The translations under genes were made by a program, and so were the position numbers. Shown one piece after another: positions 36,721-45,388 of a DNA stretch of 64,000 bases. Below the pieces are notes generated by a model. It searched no databases and was not told the DNA's origin. It saw nothing but the letters and a program-made list of their open reading frames with translations. Position 1 is the first letter of the stretch. Every line of letters starts with the position of its first letter. Origin of the DNA: Mycolicibacterium elephantis DSM 44368 (GTDB lineage: Bacteria > Actinomycetota > Actinomycetes > Mycobacteriales > Mycobacteriaceae); NCBI RefSeq assembly GCF_004014805.1, contig NZ_ATDN01000005.1, forward strand, positions 87,909 to 151,908, written 5' to 3'.

Positions 36721-38091
36721 GTGGAGTCAGCCCTGGACGAGTTGATCGCCCAAACCGAGGGCTCGGAAGGCATGGTCGTCACCGATCCCGACATCCTGGC
36801 GTCGTACCGGCACGACCGCGCCTTCGATCCGAGCGCGGGCACGCCGCTGGCCGTGGTGCGTCCGCGCAGCACCGAAGACGTGCAGGCGACACTGCGCTGG
36901 GCCACCAAGCACAAGATCGCCGTCGTGCCACGCGGCATGGGCACCGGCCTGTCCGGCGGGGCGACCGCGCTGGACGGGGCGATCGTGCTGACCACCGAGA
37001 AGATGCGCGACATCACCGTCGACCCCGTCACCCGCACCGCAGTCGTCCAGCCGGGCCTGCTCAACGCCGAGGTGAAGAAGGCGGTCGCCGAGCACGGGTT
37101 GTGGTATCCGCCGGATCCGTCCTCGTTCGAGATCTGCAGCATCGGCGGCAACGTCGCGACCAACGCCGGCGGCCTGTGCTGCGTGAAGTACGGCGTCACC
37201 ACCGATTACGTGCTCGGGTTACAGGTGGTGCTGGCCGACGGAACCGCGGTGCGGTTGGGTGGGCCGCGGCTCAAGGACGTCGCGGGGCTGCCGCTGACCA
37301 AGTTGTTCGTCGGCAGCGAGGGCACGCTCGGCGTCGTCACCGAGGTCACGCTCAAGCTGCTGCCCGCGCAGCACGGCGCGTGCACGGTGGTGGCCACCTT
37401 CGACTCGGTGGAAGCCGCCGCCAACGCCGTCGTCACGATCACGGGCAGGATCCGGCCGTCGATGCTGGAGTTCATGGACGCGGCGGCCATCAACGCCGTC
37501 GAGGACAAGCTCCGCATGGGCCTGGATCGCAGCGCCGCCGCGATGATGGTGGCCGCCAGCGACGACCGCGGCCCCTCGGGTGCTGCCGACGCGGAGTTCA
37601 TGGCGCGGGCTTTCACCGATCACGGTGCCAAAGAAGTGTTCTCGACATCGGATCCCGACGAGGGCGAGGCGTTCGTCGCCGCGCGCCGGTTCGCGATCCC
37701 CGCGGTCGAGGCCAAGGGTTCGCTGTTGCTCGAGGACGTCGGCGTGCCGCTGCCCGCGCTGGCCGACCTGGTCGGCGGGGTGGCCAAGATCGCCGCCGAT
37801 CACGACTTGATGATCTCGGTGATCGCTCACGCCGGCGACGGCAACACCCACCCGCTGATCGTCTACGATCCCGCCGACGCCGTGATGACCGAACATGCGC
37901 ACCGGGCCTTCGGCGAGATCATGGATCTCGCGATCAGCCTGGGCGGAACCATCACCGGCGAACACGGGGTCGGACGGCTGAAGCGACCGTGGCTGGCGGG
38001 GCAGCTGGGACCGGAGGCGATGGAACTCAACCGTCGCATCAAGCAGGCGCTGGACCCCGACAACATCCTCAACCCCGGCGCGGCCATCTGA
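36721..38091 (+). CDS. FAD-linked oxidase, GlcD-like (Rv1257c type)
   Basis: 456-residue flavoprotein of the VAO/PCMH family, predicted to oxidise a D-2-hydroxyacid such as glycolate or lactate. The FAD-binding domain shows VVPRGMGTGLSGGATAL and SIGGNVATNAGGLCCVKYG. The C-terminal domain has VIAHAGDGNTHPLIVYD and EHGVGRLKR, with the His ligands typical of D-2-hydroxyacid dehydrogenases. GTG start at 36721. The gene heads a plus-strand group with cyp130 after about 110 bases. Confidence 0.88.
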   Translation: MESALDELIAQTEGSEGMVVTDPDILASYRHDRAFDPSAGTPLAVVRPRSTEDVQATLRWATKHKIAVVPRGMGTGLSGGATALDGAIVLTTEKMRDITVDPVTRTAVVQPGLLNAEVKKAVAEHGLWYPPDPSSFEICSIGGNVATNAGGLCCVKYGVTTDYVLGLQVVLADGTAVRLGGPRLKDVAGLPLTKLFVGSEGTLGVVTEVTLKLLPAQHGACTVVATFDSVEAAANAVVTITGRIRPSMLEFMDAAAINAVEDKLRMGLDRSAAAMMVAASDDRGPSGAADAEFMARAFTDHGAKEVFSTSDPDEGEAFVAARRFAIPAVEAKGSLLLEDVGVPLPALADLVGGVAKIAADHDLMISVIAHAGDGNTHPLIVYDPADAVMTEHAHRAFGEIMDLAISLGGTITGEHGVGRLKRPWLAGQLGPEAMELNRRIKQALDPDNILNPGAAI

Positions 38092-38167
38092 TCGCTCGCG
38101 AAAACGTCTGGTTCGCTCGCGACACGCATGATTTCCGCGCGCCACCGAACAAATCGCGGGGCGGCTA
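38092..38167. repeat. Intergenic segment with a repeated TCGCTCGCGA motif
   Basis: TCGCTCGCGA occurs at 38092-38101 and 38113-38122, a direct repeat whose half is itself palindromic. It resembles degenerate ends of the other intergenic hairpins in the window but does not form a long stem. Possibly the remnant of a hairpin repeat at the end of the FAD oxidase gene. Confidence 0.4.
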
Positions 38168-38224
38168 TTGACACAGTCTGTGGCTATGTCATACGAATGA
38201 GACATGACAGCGACTCTGTCTCAT
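38168..38224 (+). promoter_or_regulatory. Leaderless promoter and candidate TetR operator for the P450 operon
   Basis: TTGACA at 38168-38173 is a perfect -35, followed after 17 bases by an AT-rich -10-like ATACGA (38191-38196), which places the transcription start at about the ATG at 38204. A perfect 8-base inverted repeat ATGAGACA (38197-38204) / TGTCTCAT (38217-38224) straddles the start codon and is a good candidate site for the TetR protein encoded downstream. Confidence 0.55.
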
Positions 38225-39445
38225 AATTCGCCGGTCCGTTTCCAGCTCAAAGACGCCGACACCTGGGCGTCTCCCTGGGCGGAATACAAGGCGTTGCGGG
38301 ACCACGATCCCGTACACCATGTGATTCCCGAAGGCAGACCCGACCACGACTACTACGTGCTGTCCCGGCACGCCGACATCTGGGCGGCCGCTCGCGATCA
38401 CGAGACGTTCTCCTCCGCGCAGGGCCTGACGGTCAACTACGGCGAACTCGACCTCATCGGCCTGGCGGACAACCCGCCGATGGTGATGCAGGACCCGCCG
38501 GTGCACACGGAGTTCCGCAAGCTGGTGGCGCGCGGGTTCACCCCGCGGCAGGTCGAGGCGGTCGAGCCGAGGGTGCGCGAATTCGTCGTCGAGCGACTCG
38601 AGCGCATTCGGCAGAGCGGCGGCGGGGACATCGTCGCCGAGCTGTTCAAGCCGCTGCCGTCGATGGTCGTCGCGCACTACCTGGGGGTGCCCGATGCAGA
38701 CCGCAACAAGTTCGACGGCTGGACCGACGCCATCGTGGCCGCGAGCACGTCCACAGGCGGGGTCGCGGGCGCGTTGGGCGCGGCCGGCGACGCGCTCGGC
38801 GAGATGATGGCGTACTTCACCGCGCTGATCGAGCGTCGCCGTGTCGAACCCGAAGACGACACCGTGTCGCATCTGGTTGCGGCCGGCGTCGGCGCCGACG
38901 GCGACATCTCCGGGGTGCTGTCGATCCTGGCGTTCACGTTCACGATGGTCACGGGCGGCAACGACACCACCACCGGCATGCTCGGCGGCTCGGTTCAGCT
39001 GCTGCACCAGCGCCCCGACCAGCGCCGCCTGCTCGTCGAAAACCCCGAACTGATACCGGGTTCCGTCGACGAGTTCCTGCGGCTGACCTCCCCGGTGCAG
39101 ATGCTGGGCCGCACGGTCACCCGCGACGTCACGATCCGCGACACCACCGTTCCCGAAGGCCGGCGGGTGATGTTCTTGTACGCCTCGGCCAACCGCGACG
39201 AACGGCAGTACGGCGACGACGCCGCCGAGCTCGACGTCACCCGCAGGCCGAGCAGCATTCTGACCTTCAGCCACGGCGCGCACCACTGCCTGGGCGCCGC
39301 GGCGGCTCGGATGCAGTCGCGCGTCGCGCTCACCGAACTGTTGGCCCGGATCCCCGAGTTCGAGGTCGACGAGGACGGGATCGTCTGGGCCGGAGGAAGT
39401 TACGTGCGACGGCCGCTGTCCGTCCCGTTCAAGGTGGCCGGCTGA
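38204..39445 (+). CDS. cyp130: Cytochrome P450, CYP130-like
   Basis: 413-residue soluble P450 monooxygenase. The heme-binding loop FSHGAHHCLGAAAARMQ holds the Cys thiolate. The I-helix oxygen-activating motif is VTGGNDTTTG, and the ExxR motif lies in DEFLRLTSP. It matches M. tuberculosis CYP130 (Rv1256c) over its whole length, including QDPPVHTEFRKLV and SYVRRPLSVPFK. Redox partner not encoded nearby. Start ATG 38204 coincides with the predicted transcription start. Its stop overlaps the TetR start (TGATG), making a coupled operon. Confidence 0.93.
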   Translation: MTATLSHNSPVRFQLKDADTWASPWAEYKALRDHDPVHHVIPEGRPDHDYYVLSRHADIWAAARDHETFSSAQGLTVNYGELDLIGLADNPPMVMQDPPVHTEFRKLVARGFTPRQVEAVEPRVREFVVERLERIRQSGGGDIVAELFKPLPSMVVAHYLGVPDADRNKFDGWTDAIVAASTSTGGVAGALGAAGDALGEMMAYFTALIERRRVEPEDDTVSHLVAAGVGADGDISGVLSILAFTFTMVTGGNDTTTGMLGGSVQLLHQRPDQRRLLVENPELIPGSVDEFLRLTSPVQMLGRTVTRDVTIRDTTVPEGRRVMFLYASANRDERQYGDDAAELDVTRRPSSILTFSHGAHHCLGAAAARMQSRVALTELLARIPEFEVDEDGIVWAGGSYVRRPLSVPFKVAG

Positions 39446-40026
39446 TGGCGGGTGACTGGCTGGCCGCGCGACGCACCGAGGTCGCGGCGGACCGGATCTT
39501 GGACGCGGCGGGCGAACTGTTCGCCAAGAAGGAGGCCGCCACCGTCGGCATGCATGAAATCGCTTCGGCGGCAGGCTGTTCGCGGGCGACGCTGTACCGG
39601 TACTTCGACAGCCGCGACGCGCTGTACACCGCGTACGTGCACCGGGAGGCCTACCGGCTCTACCGCGAGATGACCGATCAGGTTGCCTCGGTGGATGATC
39701 CGCGCGAACGCCTTATCGAGGGCATGATGGCGTCGCTGCGTAATGTGCGCGAAAGTCCTGCGCTGGCATCGTGGTTCGCCAAGACACAACGGCCGATCGG
39801 CGCCGACATGGCCGAACAGTCAGAGGTGATCAAAGCGCTGACCGAGGCGTTCGTCATCTCGCTGGCCCCCGACGAGCCCGAAGTAGTGGCGCACCGCGCG
39901 CGCTGGCTGGTGCGGGTGATGACGTCGCTGCTGGTCTTTCCGGGTCACGACGAAGCCGACGAGCGGTCGATGCTCGAAGAGTTCGTCATGCCGATCATGG
40001 TGCCGAGCTCTCCGGCCACCCAGTAG
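39445..40026 (+). CDS. TetR-family regulator (Rv1255c type)
   Basis: 193-residue regulator. The N-terminal helix-turn-helix occupies residues about 15-60 (AADRILDAAGELFAKKEAAT, SAAGCSRATLYRYFDSRDAL). The C-terminal ligand domain is uncharacterised. Translation is coupled to cyp130 by a one-base overlap, so it probably controls this operon and may bind the inverted repeat over the cyp130 start. Equivalent gene order (Rv1256c-Rv1255c) exists in M. tuberculosis. Confidence 0.88.
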   Translation: MAGDWLAARRTEVAADRILDAAGELFAKKEAATVGMHEIASAAGCSRATLYRYFDSRDALYTAYVHREAYRLYREMTDQVASVDDPRERLIEGMMASLRNVRESPALASWFAKTQRPIGADMAEQSEVIKALTEAFVISLAPDEPEVVAHRARWLVRVMTSLLVFPGHDEADERSMLEEFVMPIMVPSSPATQ

Positions 40027-40029
40027 CGC

Positions 40030-40746
40030 TCAGGCCACCCAGTACGCCTGCGCCTTGATGGACTTCTTGGGGATTTTGTAGTCCTCGCGGAAGATCTTGG
40101 CGACCGCGCGTGTGGTGCGGTTGTCGCACGCCACCCAGCCGAAGTGGTCGGAGGCGTCGAACGCCGCCGAGCTGACGGCCTGGACCAATGCCTCACCGGC
40201 GTTCTTGCGGTCCACCCACACCACATCGGCGCTGCGCGCCACGGGCAGCTGCTTGTCTTCGTCGTGGCTGGCCTCGAGGTACACCCGCGCCGGGATGTCG
40301 CCGATCGCCTGCAGCAGCGAGTTGATCGCGGGCAACGACGCCGTGTCGCCGACGACGACGTAGCCGGCCGGCGGCGGCTCGGGCAGCGTGAAGTTGCTGC
40401 CGAGGACCGTGACCTCGATGGTGTCACCGGGCTGCGCGTTCTTCGCCCACTGCGAGGCGATGCCGTCGTGCAGCGCGAACTCGATGTCGACGGTATCGGC
40501 GTCCGGGTTGGGGTTGACCAGCGTGAAGCCGCGCTGGTGCTGCTTCTCGCCGTCGGCGAACCACATCCGGATCCACATCGTCGGATGCAGCGGCCGGTCG
40601 GCGAGCATGCCGCCGGCGGAGAAGCTCAGCCGCAGGTAGTGCGGGGTGACCTCGCGCCGGCCGATGACGGTCAGCTCGTAATCGCCCGCACGCAGCAGCT
40701 TGAGAACCGCGCCCTGAAACCCGCGCGTCGGCTTCTTGTCGGACAT
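40030..40746 (-). CDS. Siderophore-interacting protein / ferric-siderophore reductase
   Basis: 238-residue flavoprotein of the SIP/ViuB family, predicted to reduce ferric siderophores in the cytoplasm. The FAD-binding domain (about 25-120) has the RGFTLVNPNPDADT motif, and the C-terminal SIP domain has VVVGDTASLPAINSLL and HFGWVACDN. I chose ATG 40746 (MSDKKPT) with a good GAGGGG ribosome site; TTG at 40752 would add two residues. An IdeR box 29 bases upstream predicts repression by iron. It is not present at this place in M. tuberculosis. Confidence 0.87.
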   Translation of the reverse strand: MSDKKPTRGFQGAVLKLLRAGDYELTVIGRREVTPHYLRLSFSAGGMLADRPLHPTMWIRMWFADGEKQHQRGFTLVNPNPDADTVDIEFALHDGIASQWAKNAQPGDTIEVTVLGSNFTLPEPPPAGYVVVGDTASLPAINSLLQAIGDIPARVYLEASHDEDKQLPVARSADVVWVDRKNAGEALVQAVSSAAFDASDHFGWVACDNRTTRAVAKIFREDYKIPKKSIKAQAYWVA

Positions 40747-40774
40747 ATGCAACAGCCCCTCAATGGATCGATTC

Positions 40775-40793
40775 TTAGGGCAGCTTAACCTAA
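40775..40793 (-). promoter_or_regulatory. IdeR iron box
   Basis: TTAGGGCAGCTTAACCTAA on the plus strand, or TTAGGTTAAGCTGCCCTAA on the minus strand, matches about 16 of 19 positions of the IdeR consensus. It lies within a longer inverted repeat (perfect 10-base arms GATTCTTAGG at 40770 / CCTAAGAATC at 40789). The position just upstream of the siderophore-interacting protein gene fits iron-dependent repression. Confidence 0.85.
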
Positions 40794-40801
40794 GAATCAG
40801 G

Positions 40802-41944
40802 CTACCCGTTCCGTACGCGAGTGAACCGATGCAACAGCCAGGCCAGTGGCACGGTGACCACGAACGTGATCACAAACAACCAGAACACCGAGCCGGTGTA
40901 GATGGGGTAGCGCACGATCTCCACCATCACCAGCTCCATGGTGATCAGGTGGATGAGGAAGATCTCGTAGGAGATCTCGCCGAGGAACACCATCGGCCGG
41001 CTGGCAAGAAACCTCGAATACAGCCCGCGGTCCCCCAACGCCAGCGGCGCCACCACCAGCGTGGCGATCACCGCGTAGAACGCGGTCTTCGCCAGCGCCT
41101 CGCGCAGCTCGGTCGGCGAGGTGGTGGGCTCCCCGGCGATCGGCGTCGAGGCGATCAAATAGCAGACCACGGCCAGCGGAACGCAGGCCAACCCGTAGGC
41201 CCGCACGCCGAGCGGCTGCAACGCCGCCAAGACCATGCCGCCGACGAACCACGCCAAATACGTCGGCAACCACAGCTTCGCTCCGTCGGGCAGAAAGTTG
41301 GTGGTGTGCACCAGTACCAGCCACGCCGGTGAGATCAACGCCAGCCCACCCAGGCCGGTCAACAGCAGGCCGGGACGCCACCGACGCCGGCAGAGGACCA
41401 CCAGCAGCAGGTAGGCCAGCAGCGGAAGCACCGCGTAGAACGCCACCTCGACGGCCAAGCTCCACATCTGGGTAAGGCCTTGGTGCAGAAACGAATACAG
41501 ATAGTTGTCGGTGTAGATCTGGGTGAGCGTCAGGTTACGAAACAGCCCCTCCCAGGTGTGGCCGGGATTGGGGCCGGCGGTGCGGAAGTGGTAGACGAGA
41601 TATGCGGCCAGCACCGTGACGATGTAGGCAGGCATGATGCGGCGCACCCGGCGCCAGGCGTAGCGGCGGGCCGACGGCCCCGGTGTGTCCGATGCGGCGG
41701 CCTTCACCCAGGGCCCGAACAACAGAAACCCGCTGAGTACGAAGAAGATCGGCACACCGATCTCCATGCGCGAATACACCAGCCCGACGTAGCCCTGCGG
41801 ATACTTGCCGGTGGTGTAGGCGGCGTGGGTGAGCATCACCAGCAGCGCGGCGACGGCCCGGATGCCGGTGAGCGAGGCGACCCGCTCCGGCCTGCTGACG
41901 GACTCCAGGCCGCCTTGTGCTTCCAGACCGCGGGACAGTGTCAT
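40802..41944 (-). CDS. Membrane acyltransferase, acyltransferase-3 family (Rv1254 type)
   Basis: 380-residue integral membrane protein with about ten helices. It is predicted to O-acylate an envelope sugar, glycolipid or secondary metabolite. Family features are SLTGIRAVAALLVMLTHAAY with the conserved His, IFFVLSGFLLFGP, RRIMPAYIVTVLAAY, QMWSLAVEVAFYAVLPLL and the C-terminal SYEIFLIHLITMELVM. ATG 41944 overlaps the deaD stop (ATGA), the same coupling with a DEAD-box helicase as in Rv1253-Rv1254. Acceptor unknown. Confidence 0.87.
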   Translation of the reverse strand: MTLSRGLEAQGGLESVSRPERVASLTGIRAVAALLVMLTHAAYTTGKYPQGYVGLVYSRMEIGVPIFFVLSGFLLFGPWVKAAASDTPGPSARRYAWRRVRRIMPAYIVTVLAAYLVYHFRTAGPNPGHTWEGLFRNLTLTQIYTDNYLYSFLHQGLTQMWSLAVEVAFYAVLPLLAYLLLVVLCRRRWRPGLLLTGLGGLALISPAWLVLVHTTNFLPDGAKLWLPTYLAWFVGGMVLAALQPLGVRAYGLACVPLAVVCYLIASTPIAGEPTTSPTELREALAKTAFYAVIATLVVAPLALGDRGLYSRFLASRPMVFLGEISYEIFLIHLITMELVMVEIVRYPIYTGSVFWLFVITFVVTVPLAWLLHRFTRVRNG

Positions 41945-43644
41945 TTCGATTTGCGGTGGGGTTTGCCGCCCTTGCGTGGCGGTCGGTCGGGCTGCAGGTT
42001 GATCAGTACACCTTGAATGCGGGTGCGCTCCAAGGCTTTCATCGTCTTCGGGGGCAGCTTGGCGGGCAGTTCCACCAGCGAATGGTCGAGCCGGATCGAG
42101 ATGTGCCCGAAGTCGCTGCGGTGCAGACCGCCCTCGTTGGCGATGGCGCCGACGATCGCACCCGGGCTCACCTTGTGCCGTTTGCCGACCGCGATGCGAT
42201 ACGTCGCGAAGTCCTGTCCGGTGCGGCGGGGGCGTTTCGGGCCGCGGTCGGGCCGCTCCGGACGGTCGTCGCGGCGGCGCTTCTCCGGCGGCGGCTCCGA
42301 CATCAGGAACTGCTCCCCGTCGTGCAGCTGCGCCGCGAGGGCGGCGGCGATGTCGACCATCGGCACGTTGTTCTCGCGCTCGTAGTCCTCGATCATGCTG
42401 CGGAACAGGTCGACGCCGGGGGCGTTGAGCGCGTCGGTGATCGAGTCGCGGAACTTGGCGACCCGCTGGACGTTGACGTCCTCGACCGTCGGGAGGTCCA
42501 TTTCGACGAGCTTGGAGCGGGTGGCCTTCTCGATGGCCTTGAGCATGTGGCGTTCACGGGGCGTGACGAACAACAGCGCCGTACCCGACCGGCCCGCCCG
42601 CCCGGTGCGTCCGATGCGGTGCACGTAGGACTCGGTGTCGTGCGGGATGTCGTAGTTCAGGACGTGGGAGATCCGGTCGACGTCGAGCCCGCGTGCGGCC
42701 ACATCGGTGGCGACGAGGATGTCGATGGTGCCGTCCTTGAGCGCGGCGATCGTTCGCTCACGCTGCGCCTGCGGGATGTCGCCGTTGATGGCGGCCGCGG
42801 AGAAGCCTCGCGCCCTTAGCCTTTCGGCCACCTCCTCGGTGGCCTGCTTGGTGCGGACGAACACGATCATCGCGTCGCCCTCTTCCACCTCGAGCACCCG
42901 CGTCAGCGCGTCCATCTTCCGGTGACCGGCGACCTGGATGTAGCGCTGCGTAATGTTCTCGGCCGTCGCGGTTTTCGCTTTGACCGTGACCTCGACCGGG
43001 TCGTGCAGATACTTGCTGGTGATCTTGCGGATCGCCGGCGGCATCGTCGCCGAGAACAGCGCCACCTGCTTGTACTCGGGGGTCTCTGCGAGGATGCGCT
43101 CGACGTCCTCGGCGAAACCCATCTGCAGCATTTCGTCGGCCTCGTCGAGCACCAGATAGTCCAGCTTCGAGAGGTCGAGCCGGCCCTTCTCCAGGTGATC
43201 GATCACCCGGCCGGGCGTGCCGACGACGATCTGCGCGCCACGCTTGAGCCCGGCCAACTGCGGACCGTAGGACGCGCCGCCGTAGATCGGCAGCACGTTG
43301 ATCTGGGGTAGGTGCGCGCCGTAGCGGCCGAACGCCTCGGCCACCTGCAGCGCCAATTCGCGGGTCGGAGCCAGCACGAGCGCCTGGGTGGCGCGGCTGT
43401 CGGGGTCGATCTTCGACAGGATCGGGATCGCGAACGCGGCCGTCTTCCCGGTGCCGGTCTGGGCCAGCCCGACCACGTCGGAGCCCGCCATCATCGCCGG
43501 AATGGTGGCGGCCTGGACGGCCGACGGCGTCTCGTATCCGACGTCGGCGACAGCCTGCAGCACCAGTGGGTGAATCTGCAGGTCAGAAAATGTTAGATCG
43601 GACGTCGGAGGGGCCTGGTCGGGGTCCGACTCGGAGGTCGTCAT
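41941..43644 (-). CDS. deaD: DEAD-box RNA helicase DeaD/CsdA
   Basis: 567-residue ATP-dependent RNA helicase for ribosome assembly and RNA turnover. Motifs in order: Q-motif (FSDLQIHPLVLQAV), Walker A AQTGTGKTAAF, VLAPTRELALQV, GTPGRVIDHL, DEADEML (motif II), SAT in LFSATMPPAI, VATDVAARGLDVD and HRIGRTGRAG. The C-terminal region (about 430-567) contains a basic RNA-binding extension with a DbpA-like RRM (YRIAVGKRHKVSPGAIVGAI) and an arginine/lysine tail. Coupled to the acyltransferase gene. Confidence 0.92.
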   Translation of the reverse strand: MTTSESDPDQAPPTSDLTFSDLQIHPLVLQAVADVGYETPSAVQAATIPAMMAGSDVVGLAQTGTGKTAAFAIPILSKIDPDSRATQALVLAPTRELALQVAEAFGRYGAHLPQINVLPIYGGASYGPQLAGLKRGAQIVVGTPGRVIDHLEKGRLDLSKLDYLVLDEADEMLQMGFAEDVERILAETPEYKQVALFSATMPPAIRKITSKYLHDPVEVTVKAKTATAENITQRYIQVAGHRKMDALTRVLEVEEGDAMIVFVRTKQATEEVAERLRARGFSAAAINGDIPQAQRERTIAALKDGTIDILVATDVAARGLDVDRISHVLNYDIPHDTESYVHRIGRTGRAGRSGTALLFVTPRERHMLKAIEKATRSKLVEMDLPTVEDVNVQRVAKFRDSITDALNAPGVDLFRSMIEDYERENNVPMVDIAAALAAQLHDGEQFLMSEPPPEKRRRDDRPERPDRGPKRPRRTGQDFATYRIAVGKRHKVSPGAIVGAIANEGGLHRSDFGHISIRLDHSLVELPAKLPPKTMKALERTRIQGVLINLQPDRPPRKGGKPHRKSK

Positions 43645-43758
43645 CGTCTAGCGATTCTAATGCCCGTGAGCTGGCCACTCGGTCCACGGCGCAGCTGGCA
43701 CGCCCGGCAGCGGTGTGTCGCCGCGATCTGCCCGCCGCGATTTGCGAGGGTGGGTTAG

Positions 43759-44328
43759 GTGAAGTGCACGGTTCGGTTCTGCAGTCTCATCGCTGTAGTG
43801 GCAGCTGTCCTGGCCGGCTGTGGGTCCGGCGACTCCACGGTCTCGAAGACGCCGGGCCCGACGGCACCTGCTCCCTCGGCCGCCGCGGCGGCGCCGTCGC
43901 AGCCGTCGGCGCCGGCACCGGCCACGACGGCCACGACGGCCGCGGCGGATCCCTGCGAGGTCAACCTCGCCGCGCCCGAGATCGCCGAGGCGGTGTCGGA
44001 GTTGCCACGCGATCCACGCAGTAACCAGGGGTGGAGTCCCGAGCCGCTGGCGGGCAACTACAACGAGTGCGCGCCGTTGTCGGTGGTGATCGTGAAGGCC
44101 AACACCAACGCCGAGAACCCCAACACCCGTGCGGTGATGTTCCACCATGGCAAGTTCATCGCCAGCGGGGTGCCCGACACCTACGGGTTCAACGGCATCG
44201 ACCCGAGCGCGAGCACCGGTGACACCGTCGCGCTGCGCTACTCCAACGGCGTGCCCGGTCTGGAGAGCGTGGTCAAGTTCCGGTGGAACGGCAACGGCGT
44301 CGAGCTGATCGGCAACACCCCGGGCTGA
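43759..44328 (+). CDS. lprE: Lipoprotein LprE
   Basis: 189-residue LppP/LprE-type lipoprotein. Signal peptide and lipobox are seen as VAAVLAGCGSGD. A low-complexity Pro/Ala/Thr linker (about 30-70) is followed by a conserved domain matching M. tuberculosis LprE: ELPRDPRSNQGWSPEPLAGN, VPDTYGFNGIDPS and VVKFRWNGNGVELIGN. GTG start at 43759. Function unknown, cell-envelope located. In M. tuberculosis its neighbour on the far side is Rv1251c; here a solo nuclease-like gene with hairpins lies between them. Confidence 0.88.
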   Translation: MKCTVRFCSLIAVVAAVLAGCGSGDSTVSKTPGPTAPAPSAAAAAPSQPSAPAPATTATTAAADPCEVNLAAPEIAEAVSELPRDPRSNQGWSPEPLAGNYNECAPLSVVIVKANTNAENPNTRAVMFHHGKFIASGVPDTYGFNGIDPSASTGDTVALRYSNGVPGLESVVKFRWNGNGVELIGNTPG

Positions 44329-44333
44329 CTGCG

Positions 44334-44405
44334 CTTTTTCGCCCCGCCGAACGTGGGTTACCCGCACGCCTCGACGGCTCGACCCGTGTGTTGAGCCCAC
44401 ACTCG
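44334..44405. repeat. Hairpin repeat at the 3' end of nuclease-like unit 1 (inverted copy of 45417-45484)
   Basis: About 72 bases. A 24-base core (CGAACGTGGGTTACCCGCAC and CCTC-type end, 44348-44371) and the end GAGCCCACACTCG (44393-44405) are repeated in inverse orientation at 45417-45484. Each copy is itself an imperfect palindrome (CGANNGTGGG at one end, CCCAC at the other). It ends 5 bases before the stop codon of the gene at 44411. Confidence 0.85.
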
Positions 44406-44410
44406 GCGCA

Positions 44411-45325
44411 CTACGTCAACGTGAGCCAGGAGATGCGCGCGTCGAGCCGGATCCGGTCCGCATGCGGCCAGCCCCGGGCCCTCATCGCCTCGCGCACGCG
44501 GGCGAGAAAGACATGCGGTCGGTACCGGAGCAGATCTCGGCTCACGCGGATGATTAGCCAGCCGTCGGCGGCGAGGTTAGCCAGGCGATCGATGTCGTAC
44601 GCGTGTTGTTCGGGGTCGTCCCAGTGTTGTGGTCCGTCGTATTCGGCGCCGACCTGGAATTCCTCCCACCCCATGTCGACGCGGGCAACGAATGAACCGG
44701 ACTCCTCGATGACGAGGATCTGCGTCTGCGGTCGCGGGAACCCGGCAGCGGTCAGCAGCAGGCGGGTCCGGGTTTCCTGCGGCGACTCAGAACCGCTGTC
44801 CATCAGCTCCAACACGCGCCGCAACTGCACGATGCCGCGCGCCCCGCGACGGGTATCGGCCAGGCGCTCGACGTCGACCGCCGTGAGACCGGTGGCATTG
44901 GCCAGCGCGTCGATTCGAATGATCGCCCTCTCGAGTCCAGGCCTGCGCCCGAGGTCGAATGCCGTCCGCGACGGTGTGGTCACCGCCATGCGTCCCACGA
45001 AAGCGATCTCGTCGTCGCGCAACTTGTTGCGGTGGATCAGAATCCCCTCGACCGGGCAGGCCTCACGACGGATCAACTCCGCCGGCAGCTTTTCGTCGAT
45101 CCAGCGAGATCCGTAGAGCGCCGAAGCGGACATTCCGGCGAGGGTGGCGTTGCGGTTGGACCACAACCACGCGGCGACCGCGCGCCGCTCGGGCGTCAGC
45201 TCGACTTTTTTCGGCAAGTAGACGTTGCGATAGATCATCTGATGGCGACTTACCAAGGTCCGCCTGGTCGCTGAGCCGGCCGCCACCGCTTCCGTGCCGA
45301 TGAACGGCATCGATTCCGTGTTCAT
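44411..45325 (-). CDS. Solo AbiEi-like/DUF559 (Vsr-fold) nuclease-like protein, unit 1
   Basis: 304 residues from ATG 45325 (MNTESMPFIG), chosen because homologs start here; the frame continues upstream without support. The N-terminal half (about 1-120) resembles the AbiEi-type module. The C-terminal about 100 residues match DUF559/Vsr-like PD-(D/E)XK nucleases, with Glu in SPQETRTRLLL, Asp in VARVDMGWEEF, and acidic pair in VGAEYDGPQHWDD. No partner toxin gene is adjacent. It is flanked by inverted hairpins (44334-44405, 45417-45484) and preceded by a DnaA-box-like motif. No gene occupies this position in M. tuberculosis, so it is an inserted unit. Nuclease activity is an inference. Confidence 0.75.
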   Translation of the reverse strand: MNTESMPFIGTEAVAAGSATRRTLVSRHQMIYRNVYLPKKVELTPERRAVAAWLWSNRNATLAGMSASALYGSRWIDEKLPAELIRREACPVEGILIHRNKLRDDEIAFVGRMAVTTPSRTAFDLGRRPGLERAIIRIDALANATGLTAVDVERLADTRRGARGIVQLRRVLELMDSGSESPQETRTRLLLTAAGFPRPQTQILVIEESGSFVARVDMGWEEFQVGAEYDGPQHWDDPEQHAYDIDRLANLAADGWLIIRVSRDLLRYRPHVFLARVREAMRARGWPHADRIRLDARISWLTLT

Positions 45326-45388
45326 GCGGCCACCCTCGGCGGCGGGTCGCACACGATCGGCCGGTGCGCCGGCGGCGACGGCCCGGGC

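Noticed and set aside
34011..37202. Start of the LuxR-type gene at 37202
   Set aside because: It would extend through the FAD oxidase gene on the other strand; the extra residues are low-complexity shadow sequence.
44411..45325. AbiEi-like gene as antitoxin of a normal AbiEii toxin pair
   Set aside because: No nucleotidyltransferase-like toxin gene adjoins either copy; the neighbours are core genes.
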